Below, one piece after another: positions 48,520 through 57,864 of a stretch of 64,000 bases of DNA. The first letter of the stretch is position 1, and each line of letters begins with the position of its first letter. Made by a program: the position numbers and the translations under genes. This DNA comes from Pseudomonadota bacterium. Lineage in GTDB: Bacteria > Pseudomonadota > Gammaproteobacteria > Burkholderiales > Methylophilaceae. The notes under the pieces were generated by a model. The model saw only the letters and a list, made by a program, of their open reading frames with translations, made no database searches and had not been told where the DNA came from. Where the stretch lies: the NCBI GenBank assembly GCA_029563075.1, contig JAKQTN010000050.1, positions 96,845-160,844 on the forward strand. Reading direction: 5' to 3'.

Positions 48520-49107
48520 TTACCTGAATACGATAATCGCGACTACCACTAGCGCCACGGTTGCCCAGCCGATGCGGTCGACATATTTATGCAGATTTGC
48601 TTCCATGCGTGCGCCGCCCCATTTCATCAATCCGGCTACGATAAAAAATCGGGAACCGCGGCCAATCAAGGAAGCAATCGTAAAAGGTATAATCGCCATA
48701 GAGAGCGCGCCTGCGGCGATGGTGAACACTTTATATGGAATGGGTGAAAATCCCGCGACAAATATCGCCCAAAAGCCCCATTCTTTGAACCATAACTTAG
48801 CCGTTTGAAAATGTTCCCAGTAGTGGCTTGCTTTGAGGTAAGATTCGATAAGATCGAATGCCGTTGCACCAATCAAGTAGCCAAACAACCCGCCCAGCAC
48901 AGAGGCAATGGTGGTCAGCAAGGCAAACCGCCACGCTCTGGAAGGGTTGGCCAGACTCATGGGCGCAAGCATCACATCGGGCGGAATGGGGAAGAACGAA
49001 GACTCGGCGAAACTCAGCGCACCCAAGTACCATTGCGCATTTGGCAGCCTCGACCAAGCCATGACTTTTAGATAAAGCAGAGAAAATATTTTCATAGATT
49101 CACGCAT
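48520..49107 (-). CDS. YqaA-type DedA/SNARE-associated membrane protein
   Basis: 195 residues with four to five helices. The opening AQWYLGALSFAESSFFPIPPDVMLAPMS carries the ExxxFPIPPD motif of the YqaA branch of DedA-like proteins. IASVLGGLFGYLIGA and FIVAGLMKWGGARMEA follow. DedA-like proteins take part in lipid flipping or membrane homeostasis; the exact function of YqaA is unknown. ATG at 49107 has AAGG about 4-7 bases upstream; an internal ATG at 49095 is a weaker option. Confidence 0.85.
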   Translation of the reverse strand: MRESMKIFSLLYLKVMAWSRLPNAQWYLGALSFAESSFFPIPPDVMLAPMSLANPSRAWRFALLTTIASVLGGLFGYLIGATAFDLIESYLKASHYWEHFQTAKLWFKEWGFWAIFVAGFSPIPYKVFTIAAGALSMAIIPFTIASLIGRGSRFFIVAGLMKWGGARMEANLHKYVDRIGWATVALVVVAIIVFR

Positions 49108-49121
49108 TTTACCTTAAGAAG

Positions 49122-52100
49122 TCAGATTTCAATGAGTTTGCCCAAACTCAAGAAAAATACCGCTTGTTTCATGGTTAAGCCTTCATTGGCAAACAAGCCG
49201 GCATAGCGCGCCAATTGTGGTTTGTGGCCTTGTGCGGCGGCACTTGCATTGGCTTCGGTGACATCCAGCCCAAGTTTGTAATCGATTATCCAGCGCACCT
49301 TTTTATTATCCGGACGATTTTCTATAAACGTACGGTCAATGACATGCTGTTCGCCATCTTGCGAGGTGAGTGCGTATTCGCTATGCGCTTCTTCGCGAGC
49401 CTGCAGCACCCATTGCCCGTCAGTGCTGGCAAGCGTGCGTTGCAAGGCGCGTATTACCTGGCTCGTGGCGAGGCTTGCATTTTGGCTGCTGTGGCCGCGT
49501 TCGCGCAGCCAATGCTGTATGGGTGATGCCAGCTGCGCGATGCGTGCCGGCGGCCAGCCCGTGAGTCCCTGCCGGGCGATGATTTCCATATAGCGATGCG
49601 CGAGCGTGCCGCTATCGGCTTCCAGATTGTCAGGCCTGGCAGGCTTTATTTTGGCAGTGTTGGTATTTGCGTAAACCGTTTTTTCCGTTTGCAACACCGC
49701 CGGGATATGCAGATGCTGCAGGCGCACCAGATGCGGCGTGAAATCGGCTATATCATCTGCGATATTATTTAGCTGTTCGGCCGAGTTGGCGTCTTCAAAA
49801 TGCCGACCTACTGCAGGCCATAACAGCTCCAGCGGCGTGCCTGAGGCAGGCTTGATCTCACCTTTTGCATTCTTGCCGGCGATGCCTACCAGGTGCAGTT
49901 TCCGCTCTGCGCGCGTCGCTGCCACATACAGTACACGGGCGTCCTCATTGGCGTCGCGCACTTTTTCACGCGTTGCCAGAAAATCATACGGGCTCACTTT
50001 GTCCTTGTCGCGCGCACCTTTTGGGATATAAGGCGCAGCAAGCAGTTCGGCATGTTGTCCCACGGGAATTTCTTCCCATAGTACAAGCGGCTTTTCGCTG
50101 TTATTGCCTCCGGTCTGCGTGCCTAGCCCAGGCAGAATCACCGTATCAAACTCCAGGCCCTTAGATTTATGAATCGTCATCATCTGCAGCAGTTCACCCT
50201 CGCTGTCGGGTGCGGCAAACAGTTTTTCGATTTCCGCATCCATGCGTTCCAGCGAGAACTGATTGCGTTTGTCCAGGTCATCCAGGCACTTAAAAAATGC
50301 CTGAACATCCATCACATCGTTTTGTTCCCACAGGCATACCGTTCCATTGAGCATGAGCCAGACGCCGCGAATCCAGCGGCATACAGGCATTCGCCCCTGA
50401 CTGGAAAAAGCCTCCGCAAAAATACCGCGTACATGCTTTAGCCTGATTTGCCCGTCTGCGGATAGACGATTCACCATTTCATCATTTTGCATCAGCGACC
50501 AGACCGTGCTGTGGTGGTCATGTCCCGCGAGCATGTGAAGATCGTGCAAAGTGAGGCCGCACCAGGGTGCGCGCAAGGTTGCCAGCCAGTAAACGCGGTC
50601 CGCGCGGTGGTGCAGGGCATGCGTGAGCGCGAGCAGGTCCTGCACTATTTGGCGGCCTGCCAGTGCTTCAATTTCCACGGCCTGAAATGCAATTTCCTGA
50701 TGCGCGCGCCGCAACTGTGTAACCAGCGGCGCCAGATGTCTTTTCGCGCTGACCAAGACCGCTATTTTCTTATCCGGGTGTTTCATGCGTTCGCGCCGGA
50801 TGATCTCGATCACTGTCTCGGCTTCAAGCTGCTTGGCGTCTGGCGTCGATTCGTGTTTGATAACCGCATGCACTTCAATACCGCTGTCAGGCGCCTGATG
50901 CTCAGGGTTTGCGATTGACTCGCGATAACGGATCGCGCCCTGGCTTTCATCGTCAACCTCGGGGAAAACCGATGCGAAGGTTTGATTGATCCAATCTACC
51001 ACAGGCGGACAGGCGCGGTTGTTGCGGTAAAGCCTGAGCCTTTGTAGGCGAATATCGCCGATACCGTTGTTTGCCGCATGGATAAACAGGCTCACATTGG
51101 CTTTGCGAAAGCGGTAGATCGACTGCATCGGGTCGCCCACACAGAATAAAGTACGGCCATCGTCTTGCTGCCAGCCTTGCATGAGTTGTTCCAAAAGTGC
51201 AATCTGGCTCGGACTGGTATCCTGAAACTCGTCCACCAACAAATGCCGGATCTGGTAATCCAGTTTCAAGGCAAGCTCGGTGGGTTCGCCAGCGTCATTG
51301 GATAACGCCTGCGTTGCGCGCTGGGCAATTTCAACAAAATCGACCTCGCCCGCCCGCTGAAACACAAACCACAGCTGGGCCACAGCCAGGTTGAGTAGCT
51401 TGGAAAGCGCCGCAATCATGCGCCAGCCATTTTGTTTACTTGATATAAAAGGTAGTTTTCTTGTCTTTGCTAAAGTATCGGCAAATCCGGCAATGGATTC
51501 TAATGATTGTAAAAACGCTTTGAATTGTGTTTTTTCGTTTGTGTGCTCAGGCAGAAAGCCAATATTTTTATCAATTCTTGCTCTTATTCCATCATTATTT
51601 GTGAGCAATAATTCGCAGACAGCTAGCCACATTGGCAGTGCTTCTGCATGGGTTGCAAGTGGGGTTTCCCAATCTTTTAGCGAAGCTATAGGCTCTTCGC
51701 AGGGCAATTGGCTTGCCGCAAACCGTGCTAAAGGCATTAACTCATATTGAAGGCGGTGATTAATTACTTGACTAACAATTTCTAATTCCTGTGCTATCAA
51801 GCCGCGTAAAGTGTCCTGCAAGGTTTTGGCATCAATCTCATATTGCGCATGATGCAGCCACTGGTCGCGCTTTTCCAGCATCTTGACCAGCAGTTTTTTA
51901 AGCTGGCCGGCATCGTTATCCACATAGCGCAGCGCGGTTTTAACCACTTCGCCATGTTCCGCATCTTCCAATAATCCCAGCGCCTGCTCAACTGCTTGCG
52001 CATACAAAATGCCGGCATCATCGGCGACCTTTGGCTGCGAGCCGAAACGGCTCATCAGCGGCATTTGCCTCGCCAGATGTGCGCACAGGCTGTCAATGGT

Positions 52101-52457
52101 AAAAATGCGCAAGCGCGACGGATTTTCAACCAGCTTCCAATCGTGGGTTTGCGCATGCTGCAGGGCTTGCAGGCTCAACTCGTAGGTGATTTTCTTATGC
52201 GGTTCTGGCGGTGGTGTGTGCTTTGCAGCGTTGATCAAGCTATCCAGAATGCGCAATCGCATCTCTGCCGCGGCTTTGTTAGTAAAGGTAATGGCGATAA
52301 TTTCTTCGGGCGCGCTGACGGTCTGCAACAGTTTCAAAAAACGTTGCGTGAGCAGCTCGGTCTTGCCCGCGCCGGCAGGGGCCTCTACAATGAACGAAGC
52401 GAGTTCCAGCGCGCGCTTGCGGTTCTTTTCATCTTCCATCAAATTTAACGTGTTCAT
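49122..52457 (-). CDS. addA: UvrD/AddA-like helicase-nuclease
   Basis: Superfamily 1 helicase of 1111 residues. Walker A EAPAGAGKTELLTQRFLKLL (about residues 28-47), motif Ia ITFTNKAAAEMR, motif II LLVDEFQDTSPSQ, motif III FCVGDPMQSIYRFR, motif V MTIHKSKGLEFDTVILPGLG, motif VI ARVLYVAATRAERKL. The C-terminal RecB-type nuclease domain has WIIDYKLG (catalytic DYK). With the AddB-like partner just upstream (4-bp overlap) it forms an AddAB-type complex that resects double-strand ends for recombination, the usual substitute for RecBCD. Confidence 0.92.
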   Translation of the reverse strand: MNTLNLMEDEKNRKRALELASFIVEAPAGAGKTELLTQRFLKLLQTVSAPEEIIAITFTNKAAAEMRLRILDSLINAAKHTPPPEPHKKITYELSLQALQHAQTHDWKLVENPSRLRIFTIDSLCAHLARQMPLMSRFGSQPKVADDAGILYAQAVEQALGLLEDAEHGEVVKTALRYVDNDAGQLKKLLVKMLEKRDQWLHHAQYEIDAKTLQDTLRGLIAQELEIVSQVINHRLQYELMPLARFAASQLPCEEPIASLKDWETPLATHAEALPMWLAVCELLLTNNDGIRARIDKNIGFLPEHTNEKTQFKAFLQSLESIAGFADTLAKTRKLPFISSKQNGWRMIAALSKLLNLAVAQLWFVFQRAGEVDFVEIAQRATQALSNDAGEPTELALKLDYQIRHLLVDEFQDTSPSQIALLEQLMQGWQQDDGRTLFCVGDPMQSIYRFRKANVSLFIHAANNGIGDIRLQRLRLYRNNRACPPVVDWINQTFASVFPEVDDESQGAIRYRESIANPEHQAPDSGIEVHAVIKHESTPDAKQLEAETVIEIIRRERMKHPDKKIAVLVSAKRHLAPLVTQLRRAHQEIAFQAVEIEALAGRQIVQDLLALTHALHHRADRVYWLATLRAPWCGLTLHDLHMLAGHDHHSTVWSLMQNDEMVNRLSADGQIRLKHVRGIFAEAFSSQGRMPVCRWIRGVWLMLNGTVCLWEQNDVMDVQAFFKCLDDLDKRNQFSLERMDAEIEKLFAAPDSEGELLQMMTIHKSKGLEFDTVILPGLGTQTGGNNSEKPLVLWEEIPVGQHAELLAAPYIPKGARDKDKVSPYDFLATREKVRDANEDARVLYVAATRAERKLHLVGIAGKNAKGEIKPASGTPLELLWPAVGRHFEDANSAEQLNNIADDIADFTPHLVRLQHLHIPAVLQTEKTVYANTNTAKIKPARPDNLEADSGTLAHRYMEIIARQGLTGWPPARIAQLASPIQHWLRERGHSSQNASLATSQVIRALQRTLASTDGQWVLQAREEAHSEYALTSQDGEQHVIDRTFIENRPDNKKVRWIIDYKLGLDVTEANASAAAQGHKPQLARYAGLFANEGLTMKQAVFFLSLGKLIEI

Positions 52458-55147
52458 GCGCCGCTACTTTCGTCCGTTTTTACATCAAGCGTGCGAAAGC
52501 GCTCAAACTGCAATTTCCGTTCGGGCAGGCGCAACAGAGGAACAACTTCGCAATACATCAAATCTTTTTCATCCTTGAATTTTATCGAAGCCTCGCCGGA
52601 CTTGATTTCTTGCGCCATGGCTTCAATGCTGACTTTCCAGTGAGTGAGTAACTCCTGCCAATGCGTGAAATTCTGGATAAACTTGGGCCTGCGTTTTTCG
52701 ATTTCCGCTTCAAAATCCGTCTCGCTGACGCCTGAAAAAGCATGTTCGGCAATTTTTACCATGCCAAACTGTACGCCGATGACATGGCTGGCGTCTTCGC
52801 TGTAGAATGCAGCATAAATAGGCAATTGCGGTTCTATGATGCGCGCTTCGCCCCAGCTGTTGATGTCGGGTTTCTGGCCGGTTTTATAGTCGATGAATTC
52901 AATCCCGCCATGTTCCAGCTGGTGGATCCTGTCAATTTTCAGGGTGACTTCGATGCCGCAAATCATGACCTTTTTTTCTGCTTCACAAGCGACGATATTA
53001 AATGCTGTGCCGCGTTCTTTTTCGAATAGCAGCCAGGCATCGATCAGCTTGTACAGCCGCTCTTGTTCCAGTTCCAATAAGCCGGAGGAAACAATATTCT
53101 GTTCGGCCGAAAAGTCCTGTAATGCCTGCTGAATCGCCTGGATCAACGCTTGCGAAAGGTCGTCCGCGCGCATATCCCGCAAATCTGCAAAATGCCGTTT
53201 CTGCCAAAATGCTGCCAGCACAGCATGCACCAGGATGCCGCGCGCCATCGCATCCAGGCCATTGCTGGGCGTTTTGAGCGCCTTCGCACCAAGCCGATAC
53301 TGGTAAAACGCCCATGCCGGGCAGATGGCTTGCGCCCGGAATAACCCGGTGCCGCCGGAGACATGCTCGCCAGCCTGCACCGCTGGGGCGAGATGGTCCT
53401 CCACGTGAACTAAATCTTGATTGCCTAAGCGGCTCAGTTTCTCAGCCAGCGTTTCGGCGAGCGGCATGGTTTCCAGAGGCGCGATGTCTTTCATCAGCGG
53501 AGAGGCACGCAGCTGGCTATTATTTTCAGTCTGGCTGCTAGAGAAAATAATGTGCCCGGCGGAGTGCAGCAAACGTTGTTGTACGGTAGCTGCAAACGCA
53601 GCCTGTACGCTGTTGTCTGCATTCGGTAGCATTGCAGCACGTTGAATAAACGCGGGCAACAACGGGTTCGGACGGGCGGCCGGCGGCCAGATATGGTCAT
53701 TCATGCCCATCACCCACATGGCATCCACTGGCGCGCTCAGCGCTTCCATCATGCCCAGAATCTGTATCGCAGGCTCATCTAAGGTTTCAGCCTGGAATAC
53801 CTGTTCTGTGCAGATTTGCTGCATCACGCGCACGGCTTCGGACAAGGAAAAACTTTTGCCAAGCACATCAAGTTTGCCGAGTTGCTGCAACGCTTTTTGC
53901 CAGGCGTTAACGGCCTGATGTTCAAGGCTGGTTATCGCACGCTCGCCTGGCCAGTTAAGCGCATCCAGCAAGACGGATAGCGTTTGCACCCATTGTGAAG
54001 CGGCGGATTTTCTATTCGGGATGAGCGAGTTTGCGGCTTGTATATCCGCCAGCAAGCGCGGTATGCCCAGACCTTTTTCATGCTGATTTCTGGCAAAGGC
54101 GATTAAGTTTGCCCAGGTGAATTGCGCAGGCAGATGTTCGCGTATTTTCGCGTCCAGCAAGGCGCGCGCGTCGGTCTCTTGCTGGCTGGCAGACCAGAAC
54201 GGCGAAAGCAACATGCCTGAAACATTAGTCTGCTGCAACTGGTAACTGCTGACCAGGCGCAGCATATTTAATGCGGCTTGGATGATGGGCTGCTGCGCCA
54301 GTGGTGTGCCGAGTGAAAAGTTATAACAGCGTGCGCTCTCCGCCAGGCCAGGACGCACGCTGGCGGGGTAAAACACATCATCCAGCAAATCGGCCAGCTG
54401 GTTTCTGGTCTCATTGAGTAGCGGTGTAATAATCGCCAGTTTTGCGTTCGGGTTTTCGTCCAAACGCTGCTTCACCCAGGCGACTGCGGCACGGCATTCG
54501 GCTTCCTGATTTTCCAGATTCACATGCTGGGTTTGTGCAGGCTCGGCGTGTGTTGTTACATATTCTGTTACTTGCACGCCATGCTTCATTAAAATCTCGC
54601 GTAGACGCTGCTCCTGCGGCGCAGTCTGGTCAAAGCCCGCAAATTCAATGCGAGCTGGCAACAAGCCTGCATTTCGCGCCAGGCAATCCAATTGCCAATC
54701 CATATAGCGCACGCTTTCAAGCGCATTCAGTTGGCTGCAGCGCTGCTGAAACGCGCGTCGCCATTGCATAAATTGACGCGATTCTTCGGCCTGGTGCTCG
54801 CGCGGCACATGCAGTTTCCATGCAACCATATAGCGGTTCGCTTCAATCGCCGCGCTGGCCAGGCCTGTAACATCAAACAAGTCGCCAAAGTCATTCTTTT
54901 GAAGCGATTGCGTGATGACTTCTTCCCACAACAATTGCTCGTTAAATGGACTTAGTAGCGCATGCAGTTCGGCGATTTCGCCGCTGAGCAAAGCCTCCTC
55001 AATCACGTTATCCAGCCATTGTGATAACGTAAGCACCGGTGCGCTTTGCCATTGCTGCTGCCCGGCCTGTAATTGCCGGCGCGTGATGTCATTTTGAATG
55101 CTGCGGGCAAGGCGGGCGGATGGGCAAAGAATCAAGGTGTTTAACAT
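52454..55147 (-). CDS. addB: AddB-like PD-(D/E)XK nuclease subunit
   Basis: 897 residues. The N-terminal part is a degenerate helicase-like fold (LILCPSARLARSIQND; no working Walker A), consistent with AddB, which uses this part for Chi recognition rather than ATP hydrolysis. The C-terminal PD-(D/E)XK domain shows GILVHAVLAAFW and IEFIDYKTGQKPD with the DYK catalytic triad. No clear four-Cys Fe-S cluster, which Gram-positive AddB proteins have, is seen; this is normal for proteobacterial AddB. First gene of a two-gene unit with addA. Confidence 0.88.
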   Translation of the reverse strand: MLNTLILCPSARLARSIQNDITRRQLQAGQQQWQSAPVLTLSQWLDNVIEEALLSGEIAELHALLSPFNEQLLWEEVITQSLQKNDFGDLFDVTGLASAAIEANRYMVAWKLHVPREHQAEESRQFMQWRRAFQQRCSQLNALESVRYMDWQLDCLARNAGLLPARIEFAGFDQTAPQEQRLREILMKHGVQVTEYVTTHAEPAQTQHVNLENQEAECRAAVAWVKQRLDENPNAKLAIITPLLNETRNQLADLLDDVFYPASVRPGLAESARCYNFSLGTPLAQQPIIQAALNMLRLVSSYQLQQTNVSGMLLSPFWSASQQETDARALLDAKIREHLPAQFTWANLIAFARNQHEKGLGIPRLLADIQAANSLIPNRKSAASQWVQTLSVLLDALNWPGERAITSLEHQAVNAWQKALQQLGKLDVLGKSFSLSEAVRVMQQICTEQVFQAETLDEPAIQILGMMEALSAPVDAMWVMGMNDHIWPPAARPNPLLPAFIQRAAMLPNADNSVQAAFAATVQQRLLHSAGHIIFSSSQTENNSQLRASPLMKDIAPLETMPLAETLAEKLSRLGNQDLVHVEDHLAPAVQAGEHVSGGTGLFRAQAICPAWAFYQYRLGAKALKTPSNGLDAMARGILVHAVLAAFWQKRHFADLRDMRADDLSQALIQAIQQALQDFSAEQNIVSSGLLELEQERLYKLIDAWLLFEKERGTAFNIVACEAEKKVMICGIEVTLKIDRIHQLEHGGIEFIDYKTGQKPDINSWGEARIIEPQLPIYAAFYSEDASHVIGVQFGMVKIAEHAFSGVSETDFEAEIEKRRPKFIQNFTHWQELLTHWKVSIEAMAQEIKSGEASIKFKDEKDLMYCEVVPLLRLPERKLQFERFRTLDVKTDESSGA

Positions 55148-55207
55148 TGCATCATTCTATTGGATAATGCTGGCTTAGCAAATAAAACGCTTAAACGGAG
55201 AAACGCA

Positions 55208-55588
55208 ATGCTGGCGCAGATTGGAAGGGTTTTGAAATATTTTATTTGGTTGCTGCTGATTCCATTGCTACTGTTTGCGCTCTACACATGGGCAGCGCTC
55301 ACATGGGTGTATTCATCGGGAGAACGTGCGGGTTATGTGCAAAAGCTCTCGCAAAAGGGCTGGGTGTGCAAAACTTATGAGGGCGAATTGGTGCTGGTTT
55401 CCATGCCCGGCACACAGGCAGAAAAGTTTCACTTTACGGTAAGAGATAAAAAAGTCGCCAAAAGAATTGATGAGACCGTAGGCAAACGCGTGCGCCTGAT
55501 TTACGAGGAGCATAAAGGCATTCCGACGGATTGTTTTGGCGAGACGGGATACTTTGTGCAAGATGTGCAGTTGCTTGATAAGCAGTAA
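55208..55588 (+). CDS. Membrane-anchored hypothetical protein
   Basis: 126 residues from the ATG at 55208 (GGAG eight bases upstream). One N-terminal helix (YFIWLLLIPLLLFALYTWAALTW), then a ~90-residue soluble domain with two Cys (WVCKTYEGELVLVSMPG... PTDCFGETGYFV) that could form a disulfide in the periplasm. The pattern GWVCKTYEGEL recurs in uncharacterised betaproteobacterial proteins, but I cannot assign a function. Divergent from addB; the stop and the greB start share one base, so the two are co-expressed. Confidence 0.7.
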   Translation: MLAQIGRVLKYFIWLLLIPLLLFALYTWAALTWVYSSGERAGYVQKLSQKGWVCKTYEGELVLVSMPGTQAEKFHFTVRDKKVAKRIDETVGKRVRLIYEEHKGIPTDCFGETGYFVQDVQLLDKQ

Positions 55589-56088
55589 TGGCCGTCACTG
55601 ACGAAAAAAATTACATCACGCCGGAAGGTTTTGCGGCCTTACAGGCTGAGTTTCATCAGCTTTACAAGGTCGAGCGACCTGAAGTGGTGCGCACAGTGGC
55701 GTGGGCGGCCAGCAATGGCGATAGAAGCGAGAATGGCGATTATATCTACGGTAAACGTCGCCTGCGGCAGATTGACGGACGCTGCAAACATTTGATGAAA
55801 AGAATGGATCTTGCAGAAATTGTTGATTCGGCTAAACAGCAGCATCTAGAAAAAATCTATTTTGGCGCCTGGGTGACATTATTTAACTTGAGTAACGACA
55901 CTGAAACCACCTATCGCATTGTCGGCAAAGATGAGTTGGCGCCTTCACAGGGTTATATCAGCTGGGTTTCGCCGCTGGCAAAAGCCATGCTGGGTAAGGG
56001 GTTGGGCGATACGGTGCGTGTGCAGACTCCAAAAGGTGAAGAGGAATTTGAAGTAATTGATATCCGTTACCAACTGTCGGCAGTATAA
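55588..56088 (+). CDS. greB: Transcription elongation factor GreB
   Basis: Stimulates cleavage of backtracked RNA by RNA polymerase. N-terminal coiled coil with ITPEGFAALQAEFHQLYKVERPEVV, the tip acidic region ASNGDRSENGDYIYGKRRLRQID (DRSENGDY is the Gre signature, GKRRLREID the GreB-type), and the C-terminal FKBP-like domain (SPLAKAMLGKGLGDTVRV). 166 residues. Start overlaps the preceding gene by one base. Confidence 0.95.
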   Translation: MAVTDEKNYITPEGFAALQAEFHQLYKVERPEVVRTVAWAASNGDRSENGDYIYGKRRLRQIDGRCKHLMKRMDLAEIVDSAKQQHLEKIYFGAWVTLFNLSNDTETTYRIVGKDELAPSQGYISWVSPLAKAMLGKGLGDTVRVQTPKGEEEFEVIDIRYQLSAV

Positions 56089-56092
56089 GCGC

Positions 56093-56121
56093 TTGAACTA
56101 ATTCCGTTATCAATCTATCAT
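56093..56121 (+). promoter_or_regulatory. Promoter of the Cys/His-rich gene and cus operon, perhaps leaderless
   Basis: TTGAAC, 17-bp spacer, TATCAT. The -10 ends only six bases before the ATG at 56128, so the transcript would begin at or next to the start codon; no Shine-Dalgarno sequence precedes that ATG. Confidence 0.5.
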
Positions 56122-56127
56122 ATTTGC

Positions 56128-56487
56128 ATGAAGAAGCTTATTTGCTTATTTTTAGTGCTTTGGTTGCCATTATTCATGGCTTCTGCATGGGCAATGAATA
56201 TGCAAATGCAGCTTGATTCAACAGCGCATGATGTCGTGGTAACGCATATGAGCTGTCACGACGATACGAATCAAGCCCAGGATAATCAAACCCGGGACAA
56301 TCAGGCACACAAAACGCACCAATGTCTTGCGTGTGGCATATGTGCGCTGGCTAATGCATCCGCCAGCTTTAGCACTGCGCCATCTTTTAATTTGGTAACC
56401 AAGCTGTCATCCGCACCACTTCCTGCAAATGTAGTGTTTTCTTCTCAGGACTATCCTCCCGCCTATAAACCACCGATATTGAATTAA
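56128..56487 (+). CDS. Small secreted Cys/His-rich protein (DUF2946/CopL-like)
   Basis: 119 residues: signal peptide MKKLICLFLVLWLPLFMASAWA, then MNMQMQLDS, MSCHDDTNQ, a short repeat (QDNQTRDNQAHKTHQ) and CLACGICALANASASFS, with a CxxCxxC arrangement and several His and Met. Small proteins of this kind (CopL, DUF2946) stand just upstream of copper or heavy-metal efflux operons and are thought to bind the metal in the periplasm. That fits the cusCBA genes directly behind it. Family assignment is tentative. Confidence 0.65.
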   Translation: MKKLICLFLVLWLPLFMASAWAMNMQMQLDSTAHDVVVTHMSCHDDTNQAQDNQTRDNQAHKTHQCLACGICALANASASFSTAPSFNLVTKLSSAPLPANVVFSSQDYPPAYKPPILN

Positions 56488-56553
56488 ATCACACAGGGTT
56501 AATCCGCCCAGTTTTTTTAGTTTGACTATTTTTAGTCAGTATCGGAGGTTGTT

Positions 56554-57846
56554 ATGTTTACCCAACACTGGAAACTGTTTTTCCATGCGTGTTTCTGGTT
56601 TCTAGCCAGTCTGCATGTATATGCTGAGCCGGGTCTATCACTGGCTGAGGCGATGCGTTTGTCTACGCAACATCAGCCGTTGCTTGAATCACTGGATAAT
56701 GCCTCGTCGTCTTCAATGGCGGCAGCGGTGGCCTCAAGCCAGTTACCGGATCCGCGCCTGAAGCTGGGTGTCGTTAATTTGCCCGTGACTTCGAGCGATG
56801 CTTTTCGTTTTAACCGTGATGACATGACCATGTCGACGATCGGCGTCATGCAGGAAATGGTGCCAACGGCAAAACGTGAAGCAGGCGCAAGGGCCATGCA
56901 GGCCACTGCGACGCAATATCAGACAGAAAAAATAGCCACATCCAAATCTATCCAGCGTGATGCAGGATTGGCCTGGCTGGACGTTTATGAAGCGCAACGA
57001 AAAGTAGAGCTGTATCAGCGCATCATGAATGAAATGACTGCGGAGCGTAATGTGATTAAGGCGCGTATTGCTTCCGGAGGCGCCCAGCTGGCTGAAGTTT
57101 TCAAACTGGACACCCAGCTTTCCAATACCCATCATCTATTTATCACCGCACAACGCGATGAAAGGAAAGCGCGTGCGCTTTTATCAAGATGGATTGGCGG
57201 TGCGGCCAATCAGCCCATCTCATCCGAGCTGCCCATGTATGCTAATGCAATCCATCGGGATGCGCTCAAAGAGCAGATCGACAAACACCCCCTGGTAGTC
57301 AATGCAAAACAGATAGAGCAAGTCGCGATTTCTGAAACCGACCGCGCCAAAGCGGATCGCGAGCTGAATTGGAGCTGGGAGGTGATGTACGGCAAACGGC
57401 GTTCTGACCTGAGCGATATGGTGACATTGCAGGTGGCGATTGATTTGCCGTGGGATAGACCCAACCGGCAGGACAAGCGCACGGCCGAGAAAATGCTTCT
57501 GGTAGAAAAGGCACGCAAACTGACGGAAGACCGCCGTCTGGAATTATCTGCCGAATTAGCCGATGTGCTGGCAGACCAGGAGGCCGCTAAGGCGCGTGAA
57601 GACGAACATCAACAGAGGCTCATTCCAACTGCAAAAGCGCTGCTGGGCCTTGCACAGGCAGGTTATCAGGCTGGAAAGCAGAACCTCTCCGAGGTATGGG
57701 ATGCCCGCAGAGGATTGATTGAAGTTGAAATGGAGCACTGGGCCATTTTAACGGACATCCAGCGCGCGGCAATCAAATTGACCTATCTCACTAACAGTGA
57801 TCCATTCGGCAACGCCCCATCTGGCTATAGCCAGATGCTTGAATAA
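56554..57846 (+). CDS. cusC: TolC-family outer-membrane channel of a metal efflux system (CusC/CzcC-like)
   Basis: 430 residues with a signal peptide (to about residue 25, LHVYAEPGLSL). Two OEP repeats of long helices are visible: LSLAEAMRLSTQHQPLLESL opens repeat 1, and AELADVLADQEAAKAREDE plus LLGLAQAGYQAGKQNLSEVW close repeat 2. No lipobox Cys, unlike E. coli CusC. It forms the outer channel for the CusBA pump encoded next. An ATG follows a TCGGAGG ribosome site. Confidence 0.85.
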   Translation: MFTQHWKLFFHACFWFLASLHVYAEPGLSLAEAMRLSTQHQPLLESLDNASSSSMAAAVASSQLPDPRLKLGVVNLPVTSSDAFRFNRDDMTMSTIGVMQEMVPTAKREAGARAMQATATQYQTEKIATSKSIQRDAGLAWLDVYEAQRKVELYQRIMNEMTAERNVIKARIASGGAQLAEVFKLDTQLSNTHHLFITAQRDERKARALLSRWIGGAANQPISSELPMYANAIHRDALKEQIDKHPLVVNAKQIEQVAISETDRAKADRELNWSWEVMYGKRRSDLSDMVTLQVAIDLPWDRPNRQDKRTAEKMLLVEKARKLTEDRRLELSAELADVLADQEAAKAREDEHQQRLIPTAKALLGLAQAGYQAGKQNLSEVWDARRGLIEVEMEHWAILTDIQRAAIKLTYLTNSDPFGNAPSGYSQMLE

Positions 57847-57864
57847 GATAAAAGGATATTCACC

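Noticed and set aside
49215..54955. Many plus-strand open frames of 60-150 codons opposite addA and addB
   Set aside because: Shadows of long GC-biased minus-strand genes with complete helicase and nuclease motifs.
55208..55588. Possible assignment of the small membrane-anchored protein to 6-phosphogluconate dehydrogenase
   Set aside because: I recall this label on similar small proteins, but no Rossmann or catalytic motif is present here, so the label is not supported.
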